This document shows, in pieces, positions 58,801-64,000 of a DNA stretch of 64,000 nt; within the stretch, counting starts at the first letter, position 1; each line of letters opens with the position of its first letter. The position numbers were made by a program, and so were the translations under genes. Location of the stretch: NCBI GenBank assembly GCA_036877525.1, contig JAZGTH010000088.1, forward strand, positions 1,173,501 through 1,237,500, written 5' to 3'. The notes under the pieces were generated by a model. The model was not told where the DNA came from, made no database searches, and worked only from the letters and a program-made list of their open reading frames with translations. This stretch comes from Chromobotia macracanthus. Lineage: Eukaryota; Chordata; Actinopteri; Cypriniformes; Botiidae.

Positions 58801-61717
58801 GACTGGTGGACCTTGCTATTCTTGGGATTATTGGAGATGGTATAAATGTTTTCCTGTTATTTTTCACCTGTTTAAACGTATTAAACATTACAAACCGTAG
58901 TGAAATGACTTTCTGTCTGCAAAGGCAGCTATTGTACCTTCTAAAGGGGGGTCCTAAATGAACTGGAGCCTTATAAATGACTGATCTGAATTCAGTTTAG
59001 ATGAAAGTGTAAAAAAGAACAGTTTAATTTTTTTCCATCCGATTTCATTGAACTTCACAGCTTGGTTCATTGCATTGTGGGATTGTCTAATCAGACAGGA
59101 AGGATCCTTCTTCTAGTATTCTGCCAAACTGGGTATCTTATAAGACCAGCATATTTTTTTGCTTACTTTTGAACAGCCAGTGCATCAGAAGTGCATATAA
59201 GCAGCTCAAAATGCAGGCAGCACACCAGAGTCAGGAACACATCTAGCGTGTCAGTCAGTGTTTATCTGTGTGTGTGATTTTGTGTTTTTGTAGGTGAGAT
59301 GGAGGAGCTGGAGGCTCAGTGGCTCACTGGCATCTGTCATAATGAGAAGAATGAGGTGATGAGCAGTCAGCTGGATGTGGATAACATGGCTGGCGTCTTC
59401 TACATGCTAGCGGCAGCCATGGCTCTGTCGCTAATTACTTTTGTCTGGGAGCATCTCTTCTACTGGAGGCTGCGGTACTGTTTCACCGGGCTGTGTTCTG
59501 GTCAGCCAGGAATCCTCTTTACCATCAGCAGGGTACGTACTGTAAACATTACAGTAAATAACTAGAGAGATTTAGTCTTTTAAGGCTCCCGTTATCTTGA
59601 CATATTAACTGTGTATGTCACGGCACCTGTTTGCCACAGTTTTTTGAAGCAATCATCAGTGTTTATGTGCTTGCAAAGGTTTTTTCAGCAAAATAAGACA
59701 GCGCTTGTATAACAGACTGTAAAAGCAGCAGCCACTGTCTCTAGAATGGGATGTGGTTGTTTGTCACAGAAGGATGATGATTTTATTCTGTCGGCTCATA
59801 GTGTTTCCGGACTCAGCTATAACATCAAGTGTTGTGATGCTGTATTGAGAAATATTGTGCTGTGTATTTTTTCTGTTGTTAAATTCCGCATATGTACTTA
59901 AGTTCTGTACTGTAATCTCTCCCTTCTGCGTACAGGGGATTTGGAGTTGTATTCACGGAGTCCATATTGAAATGAAAAAACCCCCGGAGTTGGACTTTAG
60001 CCCACAGGCCAACATGTTGCACCTTCTGAAATCTGCAAAAGAGATCACCACCCTTGGAGTTACATCGCCCAAACGCCCTGTGAGCAGTCTTCTGCCTAAT
60101 TCTTCGGCTCTGCTGGATTTTATGGGTGGAGGAAAAGGCAACAACCTGTCCCAGATGAATGCAGCCCATAGCAACACCAGCACCATGCTCAGCAACCGTC
60201 ACAAAGAGCCACTTAATAACACTCTGTTGCCAGGACAACATGCCCTGAGCCTGACGGATGCTCAGCCAGGTGTTTCTGGAAATGGAGGCTCCGGAAGCGG
60301 GGGGGAGACAACACGACCTCCCGCTTCCAAACCGCGTGCTTTGTGGAAGAAATCCGTCGAGACGTTACGACAGGCCCAAGGCCCAGAGGAAAATTCCCCT
60401 CCATCTGCTGCACCGCAAACCGAGACCTTACCTATGAAGAGCCAACGATACCTACCTGAGGACGCGCCTGCCCACTCTGATATATCTGATTGCTCGGGCC
60501 GAGTGGACGTACAAAAGCAGCACAAGTTAAAAGAGACACTTCGAAAAAGGAATCGTCTACCACGAGACCTGAGTGATGTGGAACTTTCCACGCTGCACAG
60601 TCAGCCCAGCCAACAGAGCAACCACAGCGCTCAGATCTGCTCTCAGAGCAGTCAGGGGAGTCAGATATATACCATCGACTCCATTGACCAGGAACACGGA
60701 CTACACTACCCAGATATCTTCAGCAATCACCGTGACAACAAGCACCGCCCACCCTCTTCCTCTGAGCAACCGCCAGTCCTGCAGCTCAACAGCACTCTGC
60801 TTTCCCAGGCCCATGAACCGGATGTGATGCAAACTGCAATAGCTAAGGATAAAAAATACAACACGTACGGAAAGCCTGGGGGAACAGGCAACATCGCCGC
60901 TGGACCTGGTTCTGCTCAGGATCCATGGCAGACACACTGTCGCAGTTGCCTGTCAAAGGTGTCCGGTTATTCCGGGCTTTACACTGTGCGCTCCCCTCAG
61001 TACCGTTGCGACGCCTGTCTGCACACCGCAAACCTCTACGACATCAGCGAAGATCAGTTCCTCCATCCAGATGGAAGGGGAATTAGAGGTGGAAGTGTTG
61101 ACAGGGCCTTTGCTTCATATCTTCCACAGCCTAATTCTTCCTTCACAGCCTATCTTCCCCAGAGCGACCAGGAAGGTGATGGTCTTATTAGCCACTACCA
61201 GAATGAGGACGCAATCATTCGCCAGCACTCTTACGAGAACCTGCCCCAAAAGAGTTCATCACGTCGTGTCAGCCTGCAAGACAACACTCCACATGCTAAA
61301 GCTTCCTCATCGACTTTGATCCCAGAAAAGCCCTCAAAACATCAGTCAGCACATCTGAACCACACACTCGCAGGGGTGGGCGTGAGCGGACTTGGGATTG
61401 GACGCCGCAGCAAGTCCATGTATCCAAACCGGCCAACAGAAAACCCTTTTCTCCAGACGCTCCGTGATGACCAGCGTCTGGCTCACGGCCACAGCTCCAC
61501 AGACATTTATAAGCAGCTGGTGCCGCTCACATTAGGCCAGGCTGACAGCAGCATGCTTGGCATTGGGTTGGTGACCCCTGACCTCTATTACACCGAGCAT
61601 GTCATGCCTTATGTAGCCCCTCCCCCTGTTGGCACATACACTGCCCCCAGAGCGTTGAGCGCAGGGGGCGCTCGCCGTGTCTACAAGAAGATGCCAAGCA
61701 TCGAGTCGGATGTCTGA
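20582..61717 (+). CDS. grin2a: Glutamate receptor ionotropic, NMDA 2A (GluN2A), whole spliced CDS
   Basis: Twelve coding exons join to 4,341 nt, 1,446 aa (human GluN2A is 1,464): 20582-20962, 46056-46651, 53685-53799, 55235-55437, 55724-55889, 56071-56224, 56317-56442, 56615-56844, 57313-57473, 58652-58839, 59294-59532, 59936-61717. All introns are GT-AG and all phases agree. Several internal exon lengths (115, 154, 126, 230, 161, 188, 239) are those I recall for mammalian GRIN2 genes. The protein is the glutamate-binding subunit of heterotetrameric, Mg2+-blocked, Ca2+-permeable NMDA channels at synapses. Order: signal peptide, amino-terminal domain, S1, M1, re-entrant M2, M3, S2, M4, long cytoplasmic tail ending in the PDZ ligand ESDV. 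GluN2A rather than 2B/2C/2D is shown by the tail, especially VYKKMPSIESDV and the HCRSCLS..CDACL block. Glutamate-contact residues S499, T501, R506, S677, T678 and D719 are all present. Teleosts have grin2aa and grin2ab; the paralog is not resolved here. Confidence 0.95.
21045..21303 (-). mobile_element. Dispersed repeat, family 'AGGTAGGGTGGG', copy 1
   Basis: The reverse complement of the repeat at 39947: shares GGTTGAAAGTCTCTTTACAT, CCTGATAGCAATCACTAAG, TATATCTTCTGTGGAAG, ATAAAATG.TCATC.AATCATT and the end CTACCCTG. About 260 bp and non-coding. Confidence 0.75.
21319..21466 (+). mobile_element. tRNA-derived SINE, second copy
   Basis: Head GTTTCTGTAGCTCAACTGGTAGAG, B-box-like TGTTTGATTCC (21371-21381) and tail GTAAGTCGCTTTGGATAAA, all parallel to the SINE at 5942. 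It lies directly next to the inverted repeat at 21045-21303. Confidence 0.85.
22211..22229. repeat. (TCTG)n microsatellite
   Basis: Tetranucleotide run of about five units. Confidence 0.85.
23608..23884 (+). mobile_element. hAT-like MITE
   Basis: Begins CAGTGGATCTGAACCTTTTG and ends GGACCCCTGGTTAAAAAACA followed by C: imperfect terminal inverted repeats of the CAGTGGTTCTCAACC type common in fish. Internal segments GGGCCCTATTTTCTACAACA and GAGGCCCCCTAGTCC fit the same family. It has no coding capacity. Confidence 0.7.
25789..25830. repeat. (TG)n microsatellite
   Basis: About 42 nt of TG dinucleotides with one CG interruption near the end. Confidence 0.9.
26158..26412 (+). mobile_element. MITE, family with TIR 'CTGCAATCTGTAACTT', copy 2
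   Basis: The core ACATGACAGATCATGTTCAA is identical to the copy at 52956. The right end AAAAGTTACAGATTGCAGCT is the inverted terminal repeat. The left end is eroded. Confidence 0.85.
27215..27320 (+). repeat. Possible degenerate SINE/LINE-type fragment
   Basis: CCCTTGAGCAAAGCACTTGA followed by CCACTGCTTCAGG resembles the CCTTGAGCAAGGCACTTAACC motif frequent in fish retroposons. Only this fragment is recognisable. Confidence 0.35.
29715..29772. repeat. Short minisatellite of GGTGTTGCTAGGTGGTTGCT type
   Basis: Three to four imperfect 10-11 bp units. A similar motif recurs at 49795-49838 and loosely at 32585-32670. Confidence 0.75.
33240..33330. repeat. Low-complexity TTCTG/GTTCT repeat
   Basis: Imperfect tandem CTGTTCTGTTCT-like sequence. 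It explains the small open frames on both strands here. Confidence 0.75.
34668..34935 (-). mobile_element. MITE-like repeat, family 'GTTGTAAGAACGTT', inverted copy
   Basis: Shows the family blocks in reverse: TCTCAGAAAGTTCC, AAAACGTTCTTGCAGTAACA, TTAGTAAAA, TTATAACCAAACAATAACGT. Confidence 0.7.
39947..40208 (+). mobile_element. Dispersed repeat, family 'AGGTAGGGTGGG', copy 2
   Basis: Inverted relative to 21045-21303; begins AAAGGTAGGGTGGGCTTT and ends CAACCAGCAAAACAAAATGA. It matches the other copy over its whole length with many substitutions. Confidence 0.75.
41747..42060 (+). mobile_element. MITE-like repeat, family 'GTTGTAAGAACGTT', most complete copy
   Basis: About 310 bp from TCCAGCTAACAATTTTAGGT to AACATTCTGAGAAAGTTG, AT-rich and non-coding. 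The ends (CCAGCTAA.. on the left; CCCAGCTAGGAAC.. read inward on the inverted copy at 43468) suggest short terminal inverted repeats. Used here as the reference for the other copies. Confidence 0.75.
42513..42526 (+). promoter_or_regulatory. Octamer/AP-1 composite motif in grin2a intron 1
   Basis: A perfect POU octamer ATGCAAAT (42513-42520) shares its last T with a perfect AP-1 site TGAGTCA (42520-42526). Binding is not shown; single motifs occur by chance. Confidence 0.3.
43218..43346 (+). mobile_element. Degenerate tRNA-derived SINE remnant
   Basis: GGTAGCGCGGTTGGTACACA..GGTTTAATTTCTAAGGAGAC..ACTGATAAAATGCATACC follows the order of the SINE at 5942, strongly eroded. Confidence 0.45.
43468..43700 (-). 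mobile_element. MITE-like repeat, family 'GTTGTAAGAACGTT', inverted copy
   Basis: CCCAGCTAGGAACATTTGGAAC at one end, then AAATGTTCTTGCAGTAACAT, TAGTGGAATGTTTTAAG and AACGTCTAAAAACTG: the reverse of the family order. Confidence 0.75.
46015..46055 (+). promoter_or_regulatory. grin2a: Polypyrimidine tract of grin2a coding exon 2 acceptor, a (CT)n microsatellite
   Basis: The acceptor tract is a CT-dinucleotide run (two blocks split by CA) followed by T(10)CCAG ending at 46055. It is therefore length-unstable by nature. Confidence 0.85.
46056..46651 (+). CDS. grin2a: grin2a coding exon 2 (most of the amino-terminal domain)
   Basis: 596 nt, phase 0 to phase 2, residues 128-326. It starts DTSSSFFQFGASLQQEALLM and runs through EYDWHVFSVVTTKFPG and VILLYCSKDEA to the SCYGQSEKPEVP block of GluN2A. 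Lys in CSKDEA, Glu in GNLEH and Asp in YDQWD align with human GluN2A K233, E266 and D282, residues of the zinc pocket. The donor CGAAG|GTAAGC follows 46651. The open frame extends upstream through the intron but the acceptor at 46055 sets the start. Confidence 0.95.
47900..48070 (-). mobile_element. MITE-like repeat, family 'AGTTCTTCACAGYRATGCCAT', inverted copy
   Basis: GACTGAAAGGTTCTTTCTG and CTTCTGTCATCGCTGTGAAG are reverse complements of the family blocks; it ends CATTTTTAAGAG, the counterpart of CTCTTAAAAATAAAG at 51788. Confidence 0.7.
49795..49838. repeat. Short tandem GTGGTTGCTAT repeat
   Basis: Four near-perfect 11-bp units. Confidence 0.9.
51064..51330 (+). mobile_element. MITE-like repeat, family 'GTTGTAAGAACGTT'
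   Basis: Begins ACCCAGCTAATTTTAGGTTG followed by TAAGAACATTTCCGTAACG. The right half is diverged. Confidence 0.7.
51785..51957 (+). mobile_element. MITE-like repeat, family 'AGTTCTTCACAGYRATGCCAT', copy 3
   Basis: Begins ACACTCTTAAAAATAAAGCT, then GTTCTTCACAGTGATGCCAT and CCAAAGATCCATTCAGTC, ending CTATGGCATCATGTAGCACC. Confidence 0.75.
52956..53321 (+). mobile_element. MITE, family with TIR 'CTGCAATCTGTAACTT', most complete copy
   Basis: About 365 bp flanked by imperfect terminal inverted repeats: CTGCAATCTGTAACTT at the left (52961) and AAGTTAGACTGCAGCTTT at the right (53300-53317). Non-coding, so a non-autonomous element. Confidence 0.85.
53685..53799 (+). CDS. grin2a: grin2a coding exon 3
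   Basis: 115 nt, phase 2 to 0. Encodes YMMGVHLGGRDHSFMDDGYQ and NPKLVIIVLNTQREWEK (residues to 364), the end of the amino-terminal domain. Acceptor TATGTTACAG, donor GAGAAG|GTGAGA. Confidence 0.95.
55235..55437 (+). CDS. grin2a: grin2a coding exon 4 (start of ligand-binding S1)
   Basis: 203 nt, residues 365-432. MGRWENHTLRLKFPVWPRY, then HLSIVTLEEKPFVIV and CRKHIK: linker and first part of the glutamate-binding domain. Acceptor GTCTTCAG; donor AAAGA|GTGAGT gives phase 2. Confidence 0.93.
55724..55889 (+). CDS. grin2a: grin2a coding exon 5 (S1, conserved cysteines)
   Basis: 166 nt, residues 432-487. The chosen acceptor GGGCTGCAG (ends 55723) gives HIK-D-NTTEGSYIKQCCKGFCIDI, which matches GluN2 proteins best. 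The exon continues LKKIARNVKFTYDLYLVTNG to NNVWNGMVGE. Donor GAGAG|GTTAGA. Two upstream AGs compete (see findings): the one at 55699 adds eight residues in frame, and the one at 55674 leads to a stop. Confidence 0.85.
55965..55985. repeat. (CTGT)n microsatellite in grin2a intron 5
   Basis: Five tetranucleotide units between exons 5 and 6. Confidence 0.85.
56071..56224 (+). CDS. grin2a: grin2a coding exon 6 (S1 glutamate-contact motif)
   Basis: 154 nt, residues 488-539. VGSLTINEERSEVIDFSVPF contains Ser499, Thr501 and Arg506, matching human S511, T513 and R518, which bind glutamate. Ends SNGTVSPSAFL. Acceptor TGCTCTGCAG, donor TCTAG|GTAACA, phase 1. Confidence 0.95.
56317..56442 (+). CDS. grin2a: grin2a coding exon 7 (M1)
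   Basis: 126 nt, phase 1 to 1. EPFSASVWVMMFVMLLIVTA then IAVFLFEFISPLGFNRNLAQ: transmembrane helix M1. The intron before it is only 92 bp. Acceptor CTCTCACAG, donor GCAAAG|GTATTA. Confidence 0.95.
56615..56844 (+). CDS. grin2a: grin2a coding exon 8 (M2 pore loop and M3)
   Basis: 230 nt, residues 581-657. The pore loop WLLWGLVFNNSVPV has the two asparagines (602, 603) that set Mg2+ block and Ca2+ permeability in GluN2 subunits. M3 carries the channel-gate motif SYTANLAAF (632-640). Acceptor CTTCTCAAG, donor AGAAAG|GTAACA, phase 0. Confidence 0.95.
57313..57473 (+). CDS. grin2a: grin2a coding exon 9 (start of S2)
   Basis: 161 nt, residues 658-711. FQSPYSYSPPFRFGTVPNGS then TERNIRKNYP; Ser677 and Thr678 contact glutamate. 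Ends ALVSLKTG. Acceptor TTATTTATAG, donor CTGG|GTACGG, phase 2. Confidence 0.95.
57541..57732. repeat. Eight perfect tandem copies of a 24-bp palindromic unit
   Basis: Period 24, eight identical copies in grin2a intron 9, beginning 67 bp after the exon 9 donor. Each period joins two inverted repeats, ATGTTAT/ATAACAT around a TATATA core and AACAT/ATGTT around TC. Because 24 is a multiple of three, frames stay open on both strands; these are not genes. Confidence 0.97.
58055..58385 (+). mobile_element. MITE-like repeat, family 'GTTGTAAGAACGTT'
   Basis: CAGCCAACAATTTTTGGTTG at the left, then TTGCTTGATTATAAGAATG, TTCTACTAATGATACTGCAA and GAATGTTAGCCAACATT at the right. Lies in grin2a intron 9. 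Confidence 0.7.
58652..58839 (+). CDS. grin2a: grin2a coding exon 10 (S2)
   Basis: 188 nt, residues 711-774. KLDAFIYDAAVLNYMAGRDD has the glutamate-amine-binding Asp719 (human D731), followed by [20 protein letters not shown] and ALQKGSYWKR. Acceptor ATTCATGCAG, donor GATG|GTATAA, phase 1. Confidence 0.95.
59294..59532 (+). CDS. grin2a: grin2a coding exon 11 (end of S2 and M4)
   Basis: 239 nt, residues 774-853. GEMEELEAQWLTGICHNEKN, then DNMAGVFYMLAAAMALSLIT (M4, about residues 806-826) and FCFTG-type membrane-proximal tail RYCFTGLCSGQPGILF. Acceptor TTTTTGTAG, donor AGCAGG|GTACGT, phase 0. Confidence 0.95.
59936..61717 (+). CDS. grin2a: grin2a coding exon 12 (cytoplasmic tail)
   Basis: 1,782 nt, 593 aa plus TGA. 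Begins GIWSCIHGVHIEMKKPPELD. Conserved GluN2A tail blocks in order: LWKKSVETLRQ, QRYLPEDAPAHSDISDCS, QIYTIDSIDQEHG, HCRSCLSKVSGYSGLYTVRS then CDACLHTANLYDISEDQ, IIRQHSYENLP, NPFLQTLRDDQRL, YYTEHVMPYVAPP and VYKKMPSIESDV. The last four residues are the class I PDZ ligand for PSD-95-type scaffolds. Regions between blocks are Ser/Gln/His-rich and diverged from mammals. The open frame extends upstream 27 codons inside the intron; acceptor CTGCGTACAG sets the start. Confidence 0.96.
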   Translation, partial: GIWSCIHGVHIEMKKPPELDFSPQANMLHLLKSAKEITTLGVTSPKRPVSSLLPNSSALLDFMGGGKGNNLSQMNAAHSNTSTMLSNRHKEPLNNTLLPGQHALSLTDAQPGVSGNGGSGSGGETTRPPASKPRALWKKSVETLRQAQGPEENSPPSAAPQTETLPMKSQRYLPEDAPAHSDISDCSGRVDVQKQHKLKETLRKRNRLPRDLSDVELSTLHSQPSQQSNHSAQICSQSSQGSQIYTIDSIDQEHGLHYPDIFSNHRDNKHRPPSSSEQPPVLQLNSTLLSQAHEPDVMQTAIAKDKKYNTYGKPGGTGNIAAGPGSAQDPWQTHCRSCLSKVSGYSGLYTVRSPQYRCDACLHTANLYDISEDQFLHPDGRGIRGGSVDRAFASYLPQPNSSFTAYLPQSDQEGDGLISHYQNEDAIIRQHSYENLPQKSSSRRVSLQDNTPHAKASSSTLIPEKPSKHQSAHLNHTLAGVGVSGLGIGRRSKSMYPNRPTENPFLQTLRDDQRLAHGHSSTDIYKQLVPLTLGQADSSMLGIGLVTPDLYYTEHVMPYVAPPPVGTYTAPRALSAGGARRVYKKMPSIESDV

Positions 61718-64000
61718 TAGGGAGCGTGAGACAGTGAGGATAAAACACTCATGCATGGATACTTCCACCGTGCTTAACAAAAGAACTGTACACTGGCTTG
61801 TAAAGTTTTATGACTGTAAGGCAGGAAAGTTTGGAATATATTTTGCTGTTTGAACAAAAGTCAGAGTTCATTTTTACCATCAGGTCGTCCCCTCTAGTCA
61901 AGCGGCAGCTCTGTGTCTTCCAGAAAACTTCTGAAAGGTGGGCAGGATGCTTCTGCGCCTCAGAGCGAAGGAAGAGCAGCAGATGCTGCTTGGAAGTCCA
62001 GGGGCAGGTCCAAAGAGTTTCCTTTATTCACGCAACATGAGCAACCAAAAAGTAAATTAAATAAATGAATATCTACATTTTTCACTTTTACACACAGATA
62101 AACGCATACAATAGAGGCACAAATGATCTCAAATCCGAGGAAGAACGAAGCTAGGTATAACCACAGAATCTCTCTTGACCAAAAATAAATACCACACATA
62201 ACACACATAAATGGCTGTGCGTACACTCGCGCACAGTCATGTGTGCTGGAATCTGTAATTGCTTAGCAAATCTAAATGAGTTTTTGGAAAGGCAGAAGAA
62301 CATCTGTTAGTGTTCAGACAGCTTCTAAATGCATGTACAAATAAATTTCAGTGTAAAAGCTGCACTGAGGCACAAACCACAAAATCTGCTCCGAGTTCAA
62401 AGATTAGATTTCCATTCCAGCCTGAACTGTGACAGATGCACTACCTGAATGATTAGCCCCGGGTAAAATATCAGTAATAAATGTTAGAATTTCAGAGGAA
62501 GAACACATGGGACATACAGGACCTGCCATTGCTCAAACCTGTTTGTGTATTTGGAGACATCGACAGGGAAAAGGTCTTTGTACCTGAATTTGTTCTGATC
62601 TTACCTGCATGCAAAACCCAAATGCAGGATGACACTCTCCCGCTCACAGCACAACAGTGTAGTAAGATGTCACTGTTAATTCATCCAAATTGAAATCTAG
62701 AATATTGAACAAGTGGTAGTCATTTTTTACAGTTTAATGCACTGCCAATACTTGAAAGGGTCTGTGAAGCATATTTGTTGTGTTATACAAAATCAAAACA
62801 GGATGAAAGGAAAGAAGTGGTGGAGAAAGTGAAGGGAGATCCGCTGTTTCAGTGCTCAGAAGACATTCACGAGGAGCAAAATGTGAACCCCACTAAATCT
62901 GATGATGTCACTGCAGATAGAAAAACTGTACCTGCCTCGGACACACACACACACACATCACTTCCTGTAGAATCCAGCCACAAACTTCACTAATATTTTG
63001 GTTGTTTTGAAATATAATCGTTCCAGCGATATGCACAATATCAGGTTGCAATATTATATTTATGTATAAAATTTCCTAGTTTTCATATTTATTAGTTTTA
63101 TTATTAGTTCCTTTCATTGATGAATTGTTATAAATGTGAAATTAATTTATAAATGTGATTTAATTGCGTATATATTTAAAAAACAAGAGAACAGCATGTT
63201 AATCTTCTGTATGTTCAGACATGTTCTTTTTGATTCTCATGTGAAGGGGAGTGTGGATGTTTACAGTGAATATGACATTATGGATTCATCTCAGATGTGA
63301 TTTTGATTCTCAGCTGAATACAAACATAAAGCTGTCGTTTGAAAAACGTTGAACTGGATCACATTTTTTGCTGTTTTTCAGTGTGTACAGTTGAGTGAGG
63401 TTAATGTTTCATGTACAGCACCACACAAACATGGTTTGAAATAATGAAGCATTCATTGTGGCTACAGAAAGCTGAAGCAGTTTTCAGATGGACGTTCTAT
63501 CACTCAGGTTCTGTCTATACTGTATGCTACACATCAGCCTCTTAATCACCCAGTGTTTACACCCCAAGAAATATTCACATTAGCTAGTTGTTTCTAACCT
63601 AATTAATCCACATCAAATGCAGTTATATTTCTATTTCTTACTCAAACATTGCCTCTGGAGCAGCCCATGTAGAGCTGTTTGTCTACAACATCTCGTTTGG
63701 CTCTAGACACATCCAGATTCAAACGCTGTAGAACAGCTGATGTCAAGAGTTTGGGGTTGGATGGCTGTGCTGAGTAAATCTAGCTGCACATTGACATGTT
63801 TTACATCAGCTTTTGCACTCATCCTCTGCTTGATCTGTGGAACAGATTGATTGGAAATATATAAACCAGTGCACTGATGTTAAATCCATGTCACATTGCA
63901 TTACAAGTCTTTCTTTGTGTTCCTCCAGTTGTTCCTCATGTATAATTATAACTGATGTTTGAAAAGTCTGTGTGAATAGTTCTTTCAAGGAACACAAGAA
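61718..64000 (+). other. grin2a: Probable grin2a 3' UTR and flank
   Basis: No further gene is visible. AATAAA occurs at 62060-62065, and further AATAAA-containing runs lie near 62183, 62340 and 62473. GRIN2A transcripts usually have long 3' UTRs, so the UTR may extend to or past the window end. The small open frames here have no recognisable domain. Confidence 0.45.

Overview
The window is vertebrate nuclear DNA from a teleost, most likely a cyprinid. The evidence is two intron-containing genes with fish-like protein sequences, tRNA-derived SINEs with the fish tail motif (GCTTTGGATAAA.. / GTCTGCCAAATG), many short non-autonomous DNA-transposon copies, CA/CT microsatellites and AT-rich introns. 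The species cannot be named from the sequence alone. Nothing suggests a bacterium, a virus or an assembled mobile system.

Layout. (1) About 1,200-4,130 is a complete socs1-type gene on the + strand: a likely promoter and non-coding first exon with interferon-response-type motifs (donor at 1,649), a 0.77 kb intron, and one coding exon (2,469-3,059, 196 aa) preceded by two short upstream ORFs, followed by an AU-rich 3' UTR with AATAAA signals. (2) About 4,130-16,000 is intergenic. It holds SINE and MITE copies, microsatellites and an isolated GC-rich, promoter-like segment with two perfect CREs (7,640-7,890) that I cannot assign to a gene. (3) About 16,200-17,650 is a CpG-rich block with two tandem-repeat arrays and two good splice donors (after 17,089 and 17,595); it is the probable promoter and 5' non-coding exon region of grin2a. 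(4) 20,582-61,717 is the complete coding region of grin2a (GluN2A NMDA-receptor subunit) on the + strand. Twelve coding exons, all with consistent reading phases and consensus splice sites, join to 4,341 nt (1,446 aa plus stop). The first coding intron is about 25 kb, the second about 7 kb, and the other exons are packed into 53.7-61.7 kb. (5) 61,718-64,000 is probably grin2a 3' UTR and flank.

The two genes are unrelated in function. SOCS1 is a cytosolic feedback inhibitor of JAK/STAT cytokine signalling. GluN2A is a glutamate-binding, ion-conducting subunit of synaptic NMDA receptors. Both map to human 16p13, so their closeness fits conserved synteny with loss or movement of the genes that lie between them in mammals.

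I found no previously unknown multi-gene system. The points most worth a second look are: loss of a histidine zinc ligand in the GluN2A amino-terminal domain; three competing acceptor sites at coding exon 5 of grin2a; the stop/start-overlapping uORF of socs1; the orphan twin-CRE promoter-like segment; the tandem array of CGTCA half-CREs in the grin2a CpG block; an eight-copy perfect 24-bp palindromic satellite in grin2a intron 9; and several fish MITE families.
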